Shown piece after piece: positions 18,825-27,692 of a DNA stretch of 64,000 nucleotides. A program made the position numbers and the translations under genes. The stretch lies in contig NZ_AYTD01000013.1 in the NCBI RefSeq assembly GCF_000503215.1, positions 1,168,009-1,232,008 of the forward strand. The letters run 5' to 3'. Below the pieces are notes generated by a model that was given only the letters and a program-made list of their open reading frames with translations, was not told where the DNA came from and did not search any database. Within the stretch, counting starts at the first letter, position 1; the number at the start of each line of letters is the position of its first letter. This stretch comes from Pseudomonas canadensis (lineage in GTDB: Bacteria; Pseudomonadota; Gammaproteobacteria; Pseudomonadales; Pseudomonadaceae).

Positions 18825-19400
18825 ATGTTGCGAATCCTGCTGATCAACGACACCCCACGCAAGGTAGGCCGACTCAAGACTGCGCTGATCGAAGCCGGTT
18901 TTGACGTGATCGACGAGTCCGGCCTGACCATTGACCTGCCCGCACGCGTCGAAACGGTGCGCCCGGATGTGATCCTGATCGATACCGAGTCACCGGGGCG
19001 CGATGTGATGGAGCAAGTGGTGCTGGTCAGCCGTGACCAACCCCGGCCCATCGTGATGTTCACCGACGAACACGACCCGAACGTGATGCGCCAGGCGATC
19101 AAGTCCGGCGTCAGCGCCTACATCGTCGAAGGCATCCAGGCCCAGCGCCTGCAGCCGATCCTTGATGTGGCCATGGCCCGCTTCGAAAGCGATCAGGCCT
19201 TGCGCGCGCAGCTTCAAGCCCGCGACCAGCAGTTGGCCGAGCGCAAACGTATCGAGTTGGCCAAGGGCATGCTGATGAAAATGAAGGACTGCAACGAGGA
19301 AGAGGCCTACACCCTGATGCGCCGCCAGGCCATGAGCCGCCAGCAGAAGCTGATCCAGGTGGCGGAGCAGATTATCGCCATGAGCGAGTTGCTCGGCTGA
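18825..19400 (+). CDS. nasT: ANTAR-type antiterminator NasT
   Basis: A 191-residue two-domain response regulator-like protein. The N-terminal receiver domain (residues 1-120: RILLINDTPRKVGRLK, DVILIDTESPGRD, SGVSAYIVEG) is followed by a coiled coil and the ANTAR RNA-binding domain (about 130-190: ERKRIELAKGMLMKMK, EEAYTLMRRQAM). ANTAR proteins bind paired hairpins in leaders and prevent termination. NasS holds it inactive without nitrate. Its likely target is the leader of nasA, which starts just after its stop. Confidence 0.95.
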   Translation: MLRILLINDTPRKVGRLKTALIEAGFDVIDESGLTIDLPARVETVRPDVILIDTESPGRDVMEQVVLVSRDQPRPIVMFTDEHDPNVMRQAIKSGVSAYIVEGIQAQRLQPILDVAMARFESDQALRAQLQARDQQLAERKRIELAKGMLMKMKDCNEEEAYTLMRRQAMSRQQKLIQVAEQIIAMSELLG

Positions 19401-19402
19401 TT

Positions 19403-19418
19403 TGGCGCAGCTCTTGCT
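19403..19418 (+). promoter_or_regulatory. Sigma-54 promoter upstream of the nasA leader
   Basis: TGGCGCAGCTCTTGCT has GG-N10-GC spacing and a perfect TTGCT; the -24 box has one mismatch. Transcription would start near 19430. Confidence 0.65.
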
Positions 19419-19429
19419 AAGCATTCACC

Positions 19430-19557
19430 ACAGGTAGCCAACGGCGGTTGCCCCTCCCCGACAAAGACGTCGCACACCCGGTTTGCCCTCGCGAACCCGG
19501 TGGCGGCGTTTTTTCGTTTTGGCCTTCTTACAAGACTCCCAACCGTTGAGGTGCGTG
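19430..19557 (+). promoter_or_regulatory. nasA leader with NasT (ANTAR) control region
   Basis: About 128 bases of untranslated leader. The first part (19430-19466) is where the NasT-binding hairpins would lie, and the rest holds the terminator listed separately. Gene order and geometry agree with nitrate-controlled antitermination; the two ANTAR loops were not resolved base by base. Confidence 0.65.
19467..19514 (+). terminator. Regulated intrinsic terminator in the nasA leader
   Basis: ACGTCGC plus CACC pair with GGTG plus GCGGCGT (one bulged A and one C-C mismatch), and six T follow at 19509-19514. It lies between a promoter and nasA, so it must be bypassed for expression. Confidence 0.8.
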
Positions 19558-20769
19558 ATGAAATCAAGCTTCTGGAAATCCGGGCACACCCCGACCTTGT
19601 TTGCCGCGTTCCTGTATTTCGACCTGAGCTTCATGGTCTGGTACCTGCTGGGGCCCTTGGCGATACAGATTGCCGCCGACCTGCACCTGACCACTCAGCA
19701 GCGTGGCCTGATGGTCGCAACGCCGATCCTCGCGGGTGCGATTTTGCGCTTTTTGATGGGTATGCTGGCGGACAAGTTGTCGCCCAAGACGGCAGGCCTG
19801 ATTGGCCAGGTGATTGTGATTTGCGCCCTGTTCGGCGCCTGGAAACTCGGGATCCATAGCTACGAACAAGCGCTGTTGCTGGGTGTGTTCCTCGGCATGG
19901 CCGGTGCATCGTTTGCCGTCGCGCTGCCACTGGCCTCCCAGTGGTACCCGGCTGAACATCAGGGCAAGGCGATGGGTATCGCCGGTGCGGGTAACTCCGG
20001 CACAGTGTTCGCCGCGTTGCTGGCACCGGTATTGGCGGCCGCCTTTGGCTGGAGCAACGTGTTCGGCTTCGCGCTGATCCCCCTGGTGCTGACCCTGATC
20101 GTCTTTGCCTGGCTGGCACGCAATGCCCCGGAACGCCCGAAGGCCAAGTCCATGGCCGACTACTTCAAGGCCCTGGGTGACCGGGACAGTTGGTGGTTCA
20201 TGTTTTTCTACAGCGTGACCTTCGGCGGCTTTATCGGCCTGGCAAGCGCCCTGCCCGGCTATTTCAATGACCAATACGGCCTGAGCCCGGTGACAGCCGG
20301 CTACTACACCGCCGCCTGCGTGTTCGGCGGCAGCCTGATGCGCCCGCTGGGTGGCGCGTTGGCGGATCGCTTCGGCGGGATTCGAACCTTGCTGGGCATG
20401 TACAGCGTGGCGGCGATCTGCATCGCGGCGGTGGGTTTCAACCTGCCGAGTTCCTACGCAGCGCTGGCGCTTTTCGTCTGCACCATGCTGGGTCTCGGCG
20501 CAGGAAATGGCGCAGTGTTCCAATTGGTGCCGCAGCGTTTCCGCCGTGAGATCGGCGTGATGACCGGCCTGATCGGCATGGCTGGCGGTATCGGCGGCTT
20601 TGCCCTGGCAGCCGGCATGGGCGCGATCAAACAAAGTACCGGCAGCTATCAGATGGCGTTGTGGTTGTTCGCCAGCCTGGGCGTATTGGCCTGGTTCGGC
20701 CTGCACGGCGTGAAGCGTCGCTGGAGAACCACCTGGGGCTCGGCTGCCGTGACGGCTGCGCGGGTCTGA
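19558..20769 (+). CDS. nasA: Nitrate/nitrite transporter (MFS, NNP family)
   Basis: A 403-residue inner-membrane carrier with twelve predicted helices. Nitrate-porter signatures are visible: AGAILRFLMGMLADKLSPK in the first half, GIAGAGNSGTVFAALLAP, and GGSLMRPLGGALADRFGG with GLGAGNGAVFQLVPQRF in the second. The start at 19558 leaves the leader untranslated. The stop overlaps the ATG of the phosphatase/kinase gene by one base, so the two are translationally coupled. Confidence 0.93.
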   Translation: MKSSFWKSGHTPTLFAAFLYFDLSFMVWYLLGPLAIQIAADLHLTTQQRGLMVATPILAGAILRFLMGMLADKLSPKTAGLIGQVIVICALFGAWKLGIHSYEQALLLGVFLGMAGASFAVALPLASQWYPAEHQGKAMGIAGAGNSGTVFAALLAPVLAAAFGWSNVFGFALIPLVLTLIVFAWLARNAPERPKAKSMADYFKALGDRDSWWFMFFYSVTFGGFIGLASALPGYFNDQYGLSPVTAGYYTAACVFGGSLMRPLGGALADRFGGIRTLLGMYSVAAICIAAVGFNLPSSYAALALFVCTMLGLGAGNGAVFQLVPQRFRREIGVMTGLIGMAGGIGGFALAAGMGAIKQSTGSYQMALWLFASLGVLAWFGLHGVKRRWRTTWGSAAVTAARV

Positions 20770-22439
20770 TGAGCCTGCAACTGAGCGTCGCCCAAGCCAG
20801 TGCCATTGGCCCCCGGGCGGAAAACCAGGACGCGTTGCGGATGGTCACACCCGTGGCCGAACTGGCGGCGAGCAAGGGCTACCTGTGCGCCATCGCCGAC
20901 GGCGTGAGCCAGTGCGCCGACGGCGGCCTGGCCGCGCGCTCGACCTTGCAGGCCCTCGCCCTGGATTACTACGCCACGCCGCAAACCTGGGGCGTGGCTC
21001 AGGCCCTGGAGCGTTTGCTGCTGGCACAGAATCGCTGGTTGCAAGCCAATGGTGGTGGTCAGCCTCTGTTGACCACCCTGAGTGCACTGGTGTTTCGCGG
21101 CCAGCGCTTCACCCTGGCGCATGTCGGCGATTGCCGAGCGTATCGTTGGCTCGACGGCCAATTGCAGCGCATCACCGAGGATCACGTCTGGGAGCAACCG
21201 GGCATGCAGCATGTGCTCAAGCGCGCCCTTGGCCTGGATCAACATCTGGTGGTGGATTTTCTCGATGGCCAGTTGCGTGAAGGCGAATGTTTCCTACTGC
21301 TCAGTGATGGCGTGTGGGCAACGCTGGGCGATCACAGTATCCAGGCGATTTTGCGCGAACAAACCAACCTGGATGTGGCGGTCAACACCCTAGTCAACGC
21401 CGCACACCTTGCGGGTAGCCAGGACAATGCCAGCGCGCTGTTGGTACGTGTCGACGCCCTCGGCGCAGCCACGCTCGGCGATGCGCTGGTACAGTTGCAG
21501 CAATGGCCACTGCCACCGCTGTTGAAAGCCGGGCAGCACTTTGAAGGCTGGCAGGTGGAGAGCGTGTTGGCGCAAAGCCGGCAGTCACTGCTTTACCGGG
21601 TGCGCGATGCCCAGCAACAACCCTGGCTGTTGAAAACCCTGCCGTTGAGCCGTGACGACGATCACGATGCCGGCCAAGCCTTGCTGTCGGAGGAATGGTT
21701 TCTGCGTCGGGTTGCGGGGCGGGCATTCCCTGAAGTCCATGCCGGCAGCGGGCGCCAGCATTTGTACTACGTGATGCGTGAATATTCCGGCCAGACCCTG
21801 GCCGAACTGTTCCTACATCAAGGCCCTTTGCCCTTGGCGCAATGGCAGTCGATTGCCGAGCGTCTGCTGCGGGCTGTGGGCATGCTGCATCGGCGGCAGA
21901 TCCTGCACCGCGATATCAAGCCGGAAAACCTGCTGCTGGGAGACGACGGAGAGTTGCGAGTGCTGGATTTCGGCCTGGCGTATTGCCCAGGCCTGTCGGA
22001 AGACGGCGCTCATGCGCTGCCAGGCACGCCCAGCTTTATTGCACCTGAAGCCTTCAACGGCGAGCGTCCTACGGCCCAACAGGACTTATACGGCGTCGGC
22101 GTTACCTTGTATTACCTGCTGACCGGACATTACCCCTACGGCGAAATCGAGGCCTTCCAACGGCCCCGGTTTACTCAGCCTGTCAGCGCCAGCCGCTACC
22201 GTCCCGACCTGCCGGATTGGCTGCCCCTCAGCCTGGAACGGGCCGTGGCGGCCCAACCCGCCCATCGCTATGAAACCGCCGAAGAGTGGTTGCGCGTGCT
22301 GGAACAGGCTGACCGCCAGGAAATGAGCATTCGCCCCCGGCCTTTGCTGGAGCGGGAGCCCATGAAGGTCTGGCGCACGCTGGCGCTGCTCTCGTTATTG
22401 ATCAATCTGGTGCTGTTGTACTCACTCTTTCACCGCTGA
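20769..22439 (+). CDS. PP2C phosphatase / Ser-Thr kinase fusion with C-terminal membrane anchor
   Basis: A 556-residue single-chain enzyme with both signalling activities. Residues 1-245 form a PP2C domain (IADGVSQCADGG, HVGDCRAYRW, LLLSDGVWATLGD, SQDNASALLV). Residues about 260-515 form a Hanks-type kinase (LLKTLP lysine, HRDIKPENLLLG near 380, DFGLAY near 400, PGTPSFIAPEAF). A single membrane helix at 535-553 anchors it, facing the cytoplasm. The glycine-rich loop is degenerate. It is a constant neighbour of nasA in Pseudomonas nitrate clusters and probably tunes transport or reduction. Its substrate is unknown. Confidence 0.92.
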   Translation: MSLQLSVAQASAIGPRAENQDALRMVTPVAELAASKGYLCAIADGVSQCADGGLAARSTLQALALDYYATPQTWGVAQALERLLLAQNRWLQANGGGQPLLTTLSALVFRGQRFTLAHVGDCRAYRWLDGQLQRITEDHVWEQPGMQHVLKRALGLDQHLVVDFLDGQLREGECFLLLSDGVWATLGDHSIQAILREQTNLDVAVNTLVNAAHLAGSQDNASALLVRVDALGAATLGDALVQLQQWPLPPLLKAGQHFEGWQVESVLAQSRQSLLYRVRDAQQQPWLLKTLPLSRDDDHDAGQALLSEEWFLRRVAGRAFPEVHAGSGRQHLYYVMREYSGQTLAELFLHQGPLPLAQWQSIAERLLRAVGMLHRRQILHRDIKPENLLLGDDGELRVLDFGLAYCPGLSEDGAHALPGTPSFIAPEAFNGERPTAQQDLYGVGVTLYYLLTGHYPYGEIEAFQRPRFTQPVSASRYRPDLPDWLPLSLERAVAAQPAHRYETAEEWLRVLEQADRQEMSIRPRPLLEREPMKVWRTLALLSLLINLVLLYSLFHR

Positions 22440-22465
22440 CGTCATCCCTGGACGAGGAACACCCT

Positions 22466-23206
22466 ATGAATGCAAAAGTCTGGCTGGTAGGCGCGGGTCC
22501 GGGTGACCCGGAACTGCTGACCCTCAAGGCGGTACGCGCCCTGCGTGAGGCCGATGTGGTGCTGATCGATGACTTGGTCAACCCGGCAGTGCTGGAACAT
22601 TGCGCGGACGCGCGCGTGGTCACAGTGGGCAAACGCGGCGGCTGCCGGTCGACCCCGCAGGACTTTATCCACCGCCTGATGCTGCGCTATGCGCGCCAGG
22701 GCAAATGCGTGGTGCGGCTCAAAGGCGGCGACCCGTGCATTTTCGGACGCGGCGGCGAAGAGGCGATGTGGCTGCGTGAACAGGGTGTCGAGGTGGAATT
22801 GGTCAACGGTATTACCGCAGGCCTGGCGGGCGCGACGAATTGCGCGGTGCCGTTGACGTTGCGTGGGGTGAGTCGTGGCGTGACCTTGGTCACGGCGCAT
22901 ACCCAGGACGACAGCCGCCTGAATTGGCGCGCCCTGGCCGAGGGCGGGACTACGTTGGTGGTGTACATGGGCGTGGCGAAACTGGAGGAAATCCGCCAGC
23001 AACTGCTCGACGGCGGAATGGCGGCGGATATGCCGGTGGCGATGATCGAGAATGCATCGCTGCCCCAGCAAAGGGAATGCCGCAGCGAACTATGGCGTAT
23101 GCATGAAGATGCACAGGCATTTGCCTTGAAGAGCCCGGCAATCCTGGTGATCGGCCGTGTCGCCGGCAGCGAACAGGCCGCATACCTCGCAGCAGCTACT
23201 GCCTGA
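22466..23206 (+). CDS. cobA: Uroporphyrinogen-III C-methyltransferase
   Basis: Transfers two methyl groups from S-adenosylmethionine to uroporphyrinogen III to give precorrin-2, the start of siroheme (needed by nitrite reductase) and cobalamin. The 246 residues carry the SUMT motifs: VWLVGAGPGDPELLTLKA at the start, DLVNPAVL, VRLKGGDPCIFGRGGEEA and GITAG. Only 26 bases separate it from the kinase; nirB, nirD and the nitrate reductase gene often found in this gap are missing. Followed by a terminator. Confidence 0.94.
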   Translation: MNAKVWLVGAGPGDPELLTLKAVRALREADVVLIDDLVNPAVLEHCADARVVTVGKRGGCRSTPQDFIHRLMLRYARQGKCVVRLKGGDPCIFGRGGEEAMWLREQGVEVELVNGITAGLAGATNCAVPLTLRGVSRGVTLVTAHTQDDSRLNWRALAEGGTTLVVYMGVAKLEEIRQQLLDGGMAADMPVAMIENASLPQQRECRSELWRMHEDAQAFALKSPAILVIGRVAGSEQAAYLAAATA

Positions 23207-23221
23207 GGCAAATTCCAGGCG

Positions 23222-23252
23222 AAAAAAAGCCCGGCCTAAGCCGGGCTTTTTT
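23222..23252. terminator. Bidirectional intrinsic terminator between cobA and oprF
   Basis: AAGCCCGG/CCGGGCTT with a CCTAAG loop region, flanked by A7 and T6. Confidence 0.95.
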
Positions 23253-23266
23253 CTAACACTCAGTAA

Positions 23267-24247
23267 TTACTGAGCTTGAGCTTCTACCGACGCTTCTACG
23301 CGACGGTTAACAGCACGACCAGCTTCAGTTGCGTTGTCAGCAACTGGGCGGGATTCGCCGTAACCTACCGCGGTGATGCGGCTAGGAGCAACGCCGTCTT
23401 TAACCAGGACTTGCTTAACAGCGTCAGCACGACGCTGGGACAGCTTCTGGTTGTAAGCGTCTGGACCGACGGAGTCAGTGTGACCAGCAACTTCTACGTT
23501 GGTAGCTGGGTACTGAGCCATGAAGTCGGCCAGGTTTTTAACGTCGCCGTAGCTGTTAGGCTTAACAACCGACTTGTCGAAGTCGAACTTAACGTCCAGC
23601 TCAACACGAACAACCTGAGCAACTGGAGCTTCTGGCTCTGGAGTTGGCTCTGGAGCTGGTGCTGGGGTAGGAGCTGGAGCAACTGCGCCAGCGTTACCGC
23701 CGAAGTTTACGCCCAGGCCGACCAGTGCGGAGTAGTCCCACTTGCCGTTGTCCAGACCGTAGTCAGCTTCAACACCGGCACGAGCGTACAGGTTGTTGGT
23801 GAAGTAGTACTTCACGCCAGTACCAACGGTAGCGAAGGTAGTCTGGTCGCGACCGCTGTGGCCGTCAGCTTGAACGTTAGTACGGCTCTGGTGGCCGAAA
23901 CCGCCTTCAACGTATGGACGCAGGCTGTCTACGCCAGCTTGACCGAAGTGATACTGGGCAACCAGGCTGCCGGTATCGCCTTTGATCTTCTGGTTACCAG
24001 TACCGTCGTTCGAACGGGTGTGGTTGGTCTTGTCGTAGGACAGGTTCAAGGACAGGTCGTCGGTCAGGAAGTAACCGATGCGAGCGCCAGGATTGAAGCC
24101 GTCTTCGATGTGCTTGACGCTATCGTTGTACTGCTTCTTGTAGAACAGCTCGCCTTCAACTGCGCCTTGGCCTTGTGCCAGAACGCCGAAAGAAGTAGCG
24201 GCAATAAGAGAACCAATGGCCAAGCCCAAGGTGTTTTTCAGTTTCAT
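23267..24247 (-). CDS. oprF: Major outer-membrane porin OprF
   Basis: General porin and peptidoglycan-binding structural protein of the outer membrane. The 326-residue precursor has a signal peptide (ending SFGVLAQ), an eight-strand N-terminal barrel (about 25-185), a proline-rich hinge (PAPTPAPAPEPTPEPE) and a C-terminal OmpA-like domain (VKFDFDKSVVKP, GHTDSVGPDAYNQKLSQRRA). The codon choice is strongly biased, as expected for very high expression. It lies downstream of sigX, the ECF sigma factor known to drive it in Pseudomonas. Confidence 0.98.
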   Translation of the reverse strand: MKLKNTLGLAIGSLIAATSFGVLAQGQGAVEGELFYKKQYNDSVKHIEDGFNPGARIGYFLTDDLSLNLSYDKTNHTRSNDGTGNQKIKGDTGSLVAQYHFGQAGVDSLRPYVEGGFGHQSRTNVQADGHSGRDQTTFATVGTGVKYYFTNNLYARAGVEADYGLDNGKWDYSALVGLGVNFGGNAGAVAPAPTPAPAPEPTPEPEAPVAQVVRVELDVKFDFDKSVVKPNSYGDVKNLADFMAQYPATNVEVAGHTDSVGPDAYNQKLSQRRADAVKQVLVKDGVAPSRITAVGYGESRPVADNATEAGRAVNRRVEASVEAQAQ

Positions 24248-24354
24248 CCGTTAAATCCCCATCTGGTGATTGTAAAGCAGTCCCACAAACCGGGGGACAA
24301 CTCGGCGACAAGTCTAACAGAACTTGCCTACACGTAAGAGATATTTGCCACGCA

Positions 24355-24945
24355 CTAAGTTTCAGTCTCGCCCGCAAATTTCTCACGTAATTTATCAAGA
24401 GCACGTTTGTAACGCATTTTTGTAGCACTCAAACCCATGTGCATGATGTCAGCGATTTCCTGAAATTCCAGCTCTGCGACAAATCGTAGCACCAGAATTT
24501 CCCGGTCAATCGGGTTCACATACACCAACCAGCGATCAAGTCCGCCCTTCTCCTCGGGTGCCGGCGCCTTCTCTTCAGACGCTTCCTCAAGGGGGTCCAG
24601 ACTCAACGCGTCCATCAAGCGACGCTTTCGCCGTTCCTTCCGATACTGCGTGATGCACTCGTTGTACGTGATGCTGTATAGCCACGTCTTGAACTTCGAT
24701 TTTCCCTCGAAGTTCTTCAGGCCGTACAGCACCTTGAGCATCACTTCCTGACAGACATCATCCGCATCTCTATCGTTCCCTAAATACCTTGAACAAACGT
24801 TGAACAGAGTGCGTTGATATCTGCGCATCAATTCTTCGTACGCGCGAGTTACGTGAAACAGCTCCGTGTGTGCGCGCGCGACCAACTCCTCATCAGAGAG
24901 CTCACGGGGGTCATAGCGCGTGGACAGCGTTTGGGCTTTATTCAA
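24355..24945 (-). CDS. sigX: ECF sigma factor SigX
   Basis: A 196-residue extracytoplasmic-function sigma factor that controls oprF and membrane-lipid genes in Pseudomonas. Region 2 covers about residues 25-95 (EELMRRYQRTLFNVCSRYL, DDVCQEVMLKVL, KFKTWLYSITYN) and region 4 about 135-190 (PIDREILVLRFVAELEFQEIA). No anti-sigma gene is adjacent. The neighbouring channel CmpX has been proposed to transmit membrane stress to it. The gap to oprF (24248-24354) should hold a SigX-dependent promoter. Confidence 0.96.
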   Translation of the reverse strand: MNKAQTLSTRYDPRELSDEELVARAHTELFHVTRAYEELMRRYQRTLFNVCSRYLGNDRDADDVCQEVMLKVLYGLKNFEGKSKFKTWLYSITYNECITQYRKERRKRRLMDALSLDPLEEASEEKAPAPEEKGGLDRWLVYVNPIDREILVLRFVAELEFQEIADIMHMGLSATKMRYKRALDKLREKFAGETET

Positions 24946-25032
24946 AACAAGTCGTGCCGACAGTCAGGTCAATGTCCGCCACAACCCGGTCAGCCGGGCC
25001 AGCGGCGGCGTACATTAGCAGGGTTTGCCGGA

Positions 25033-25857
25033 TTAGCGGCTACTGACCTGCTGTTCCAGGAGAATCCGATTGGACAGCGACACCAGGTCGCCGTCATCGG
25101 TCAGCACCGTCGTCTTGACTGTGCCGATCTCCTCGATTTGCCCTTCGACCTCGCCCACACGCACCTGTTGCCCCACTTGATACAACTCACGCACGTAGAT
25201 TCCCGCAAGAATCTGACCGGCAATTTCCCGGCTTCCCAAGCCCATGGCCAGCGCAACGGCCAGACCAACGGTAATCAAAACAATCACAATCACATGGTTG
25301 AGCAGGTCAGTCTTGACCTCCAACTGGCTGATCGCGACCGAAATACTGATGATAATCACCAGGCCCTGGGCAATTCTCCCCAGGCCCGCAGCATAGTCCA
25401 GCCCCACGCCTTCAGCGGCACCGCGCACCAGCCCATTGGCCAGTTGCGCCAGCAAAACGCCTACCAGCAGCACCAGCGCGCCGCCAAAAACCTTCGGCAA
25501 ATACAGCGCCAGCATGTCGAGCGTAGCTGAAACTCGCTCAAGTCCAAGGGATTGAGCCGCAGAAACCAGAAAAATCAGCAAAACAAACCAATAAACGATC
25601 TTGCCAATCAAGGTAGAGATCGGCACTTGCAGCCCGGCACGCCCCAGCAGCTTGGTCAGTCCGGTGCCCGCCATCAGGCGATCGAGGCCCAGTTTTGCGA
25701 GCAGTTTGGACAGCAGGGTGTCGAGCAGCTTGGCCACGACAAAGCCCAGCAATACCAGGACCAGAGCACCAAACAGGTTGGGAATGAAGTTCGCCACCTT
25801 GGTCCACAATGCGGTCATCGCGGTGACCAGGCTCTGAGTCCAGAGATCAAGTTCCAT
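25033..25857 (-). CDS. cmpX: MscS-like small-conductance mechanosensitive channel CmpX
   Basis: A 274-residue inner-membrane protein with four to five hydrophobic helices before the MscS-type pore and a short beta domain (LGSREIAGQILAGIYVRELYQVGQQVRVGEVEGQIEEI is split over these parts). In Pseudomonas it is linked to cell-envelope stress signalling to SigX. The ATG at 25857 follows the crfX stop after two bases; the frame is open to 25863 through a TTG. It is co-transcribed with crfX. Confidence 0.93.
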   Translation of the reverse strand: MELDLWTQSLVTAMTALWTKVANFIPNLFGALVLVLLGFVVAKLLDTLLSKLLAKLGLDRLMAGTGLTKLLGRAGLQVPISTLIGKIVYWFVLLIFLVSAAQSLGLERVSATLDMLALYLPKVFGGALVLLVGVLLAQLANGLVRGAAEGVGLDYAAGLGRIAQGLVIIISISVAISQLEVKTDLLNHVIVIVLITVGLAVALAMGLGSREIAGQILAGIYVRELYQVGQQVRVGEVEGQIEEIGTVKTTVLTDDGDLVSLSNRILLEQQVSSR

Positions 25858-25859
25858 AT

Positions 25860-26105
25860 TCAATCAGCCTTATCAGCAGTGCGAGCAAGAGGTTTACGAC
25901 GGGAAACCGGCGATACATGGGCCGAACCGTTGTTCAGGGCCATCATCAGCGCCGGCAGCCAGCGGCCGAGCAGACCGAACAGGTCACCCGCACCGACCTG
26001 GCGGTTGGCGGTTTTCAACACGCGGCCCAGGCAGGCATCGTCGTCGCGGTTGGACGGCGAGGCATTGAGCATGTCACGCAAAGACTGTTCGAACGGATCG
26101 TGCAT
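25860..26105 (-). CDS. crfX: CrfX, small protein of the sigX locus
   Basis: An 81-residue soluble protein of unknown biochemical role, conserved upstream of cmpX in Pseudomonas. The ATG at 26105 (MHDPFEQSL) has GAGAGG five bases upstream; an in-frame start four or five codons earlier lacks this. The protein has a hydrophobic patch (LFGLLGRWLPALMMALN) and a basic C-terminus. The function cannot be deduced from the sequence. Confidence 0.88.
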   Translation of the reverse strand: MHDPFEQSLRDMLNASPSNRDDDACLGRVLKTANRQVGAGDLFGLLGRWLPALMMALNNGSAHVSPVSRRKPLARTADKAD

Positions 26106-26191
26106 AAAGACCTCTCGCAAGTGATTTAAAAGACGAGGGTAAAATTCTTGAGGTCACATAGGACCGTACGTACGTTCAGGTCATATTCAGC

Positions 26192-27187
26192 TCAAACCCA
26201 GCGCAATCGTCGAAAAAGCCACCATTGTCCGAGTGCAACCGAGACCATTAACAGGCACGCCACCATGAATCCATAGGGGCTGGCGGAGAACGGAATACCG
26301 CCCACATTGATCCCCAGCAGACCAGTCAAAAAACTCATCGGAAGAAAGATTCCGGTGATGATCCCGAAGCGATACATGGTGCGGTTCATACGCACGCTCA
26401 AACGCCGGTCTTCGGCCTCCAGCACAAGCCCCACGCGCTCCCGGGTCAATTCGAGTTCTTCCAGGTAGCGGGTCAGGCTGTTGTTCAATTCGTTCCAGTA
26501 GTCGGCATCGTCGTCACAGAACCACGGCAATTTGATTCGCGTGAGCTGGGCAAAAATATCCCGCTGCGGCGCCAAAAATCGCTTCAGCCCAGCCGCTCGT
26601 CGACGGATCTGCAACACGCTGCCATGTTCCGGCGTATACCGTTCGTCGGTATCGAGTTTTTCTTCCTCGATATCGACGATTTCAGACAGGTCGGAGACCA
26701 GATCCTGCACTTTATTGGTCAGGTACTGCGCCATATAAAGGATGAGTTCCGACGCGGTCTTAGGCCCCTTGCCGTCCGCCAGTTGCACCAACAGTTCATC
26801 AGTGGCGCGCAACGGGCGCAGACGTAGGGAAATCACGCGGCTGGCGGCAGCAAAGATGCGTACCGAGACCATGTCTTCCGGCTCCGCACCGGGGTTTAGG
26901 TTGACCCCGCGCAGGAACAGCAGCAATTCCGATTCCGGCAGCGGCAACAGGCGCGGACGGGTGTTCTCTTCCAGCAACAAGTCACAGGCAAATTCGCTCA
27001 AACCGCTGGATTTGCGCAGCCACGTCTGGGTTTGCGGATGGCTGCGATCCCAATGCAGCCACAGGCTCTCCTGGGGCTGCAGTTGCAAGTCGTCGAGCTC
27101 TGTCCGGGCAATCGAACGCGCACCGCCTTTACCGTCCAGCACCAGGGCATGCACCAGGCCCCATTGCGCGTTTTCTTCCTCGAACAT
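26192..27187 (-). CDS. cmaX: CorA-family divalent metal transporter (CmaX, ZntB-like)
   Basis: A 331-residue protein of the CorA superfamily. The cytoplasmic N-terminal funnel (1-265) includes a long helix, and two C-terminal membrane helices carry the loop sequence GINVGGIPF in place of the usual GMNF region, which resembles ZntB-type zinc transporters more than classical CorA. It is known in Pseudomonas as cmaX beside crfX. The RraA-like gene ends 14 bases before its start, so the two are probably co-transcribed. Confidence 0.9.
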   Translation of the reverse strand: MFEEENAQWGLVHALVLDGKGGARSIARTELDDLQLQPQESLWLHWDRSHPQTQTWLRKSSGLSEFACDLLLEENTRPRLLPLPESELLLFLRGVNLNPGAEPEDMVSVRIFAAASRVISLRLRPLRATDELLVQLADGKGPKTASELILYMAQYLTNKVQDLVSDLSEIVDIEEEKLDTDERYTPEHGSVLQIRRRAAGLKRFLAPQRDIFAQLTRIKLPWFCDDDADYWNELNNSLTRYLEELELTRERVGLVLEAEDRRLSVRMNRTMYRFGIITGIFLPMSFLTGLLGINVGGIPFSASPYGFMVACLLMVSVALGQWWLFRRLRWV

Positions 27188-27200
27188 CCTTACTCCTGTC

Positions 27201-27692
27201 TTATTCGGGCATTTTCAGCGGGCTGGGAGAAACGATCACGCCATTGTTATCGGCGTAGATGTATTCACCCGGACGAAAGGTCACACCCGCGAAAGTAACA
27301 ACCACGTTCAAATCGCCAATACCGCGCTTGTCGGTCTTCATCGGATGGCTGGCCAAGGCCTGTACACCCAGATCGGTCTGGGCAATGACGTCCACATCGC
27401 GGATGCAACCGTAGATCACCAGCCCTTCCCAACCGTTTTTCGCCGCTTTCTCGGCGATCATGTCGCCCAGCAGCGCCCGACGCAGGGAGCCGCCACCGTC
27501 GACCACCAGCACCTTGCCGGCACCCGGCTGATCGGCTTGTTCCTTGACCAGGGAGTTATCTTCGAAGCATTTGACGGTGACGATCTCGCCGCCGAAGGAA
27601 TCCCGGCCGCCGAAGTTGCTGAACATCGGTTCGAGCACCTGCACCAGGTCCGGGTAGGCGTCGCACAGATCGGGGGTCACGTAATGGTTCAT
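27201..27692 (-). CDS. rraA: RraA-like protein (HMG/CHA aldolase or RNase E inhibitor family)
   Basis: A 163-residue protein of the RraA/MenG-like fold. The start at 27692 ([15 protein letters not shown]) has AAGGAA seven bases upstream; the frame extends 33 codons further without need. Motifs are [16 protein letters not shown] and [16 protein letters not shown]. The family includes the ribonuclease E regulator RraA and 4-hydroxy-4-methyl-2-oxoglutarate aldolases. The conserved RD pair of the aldolases is present (GCIRD), so an enzymatic role remains possible. Confidence 0.9.
   Translation of the reverse strand: MNHYVTPDLCDAYPDLVQVLEPMFSNFGGRDSFGGEIVTVKCFEDNSLVKEQADQPGAGKVLVVDGGGSLRRALLGDMIAEKAAKNGWEGLVIYGCIRDVDVIAQTDLGVQALASHPMKTDKRGIGDLNVVVTFAGVTFRPGEYIYADNNGVIVSPSPLKMPE

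Noticed and set aside
23276..24337. 353-codon open frame opposite oprF
   Set aside because: Caused by the strong codon bias of oprF; no recognisable protein.
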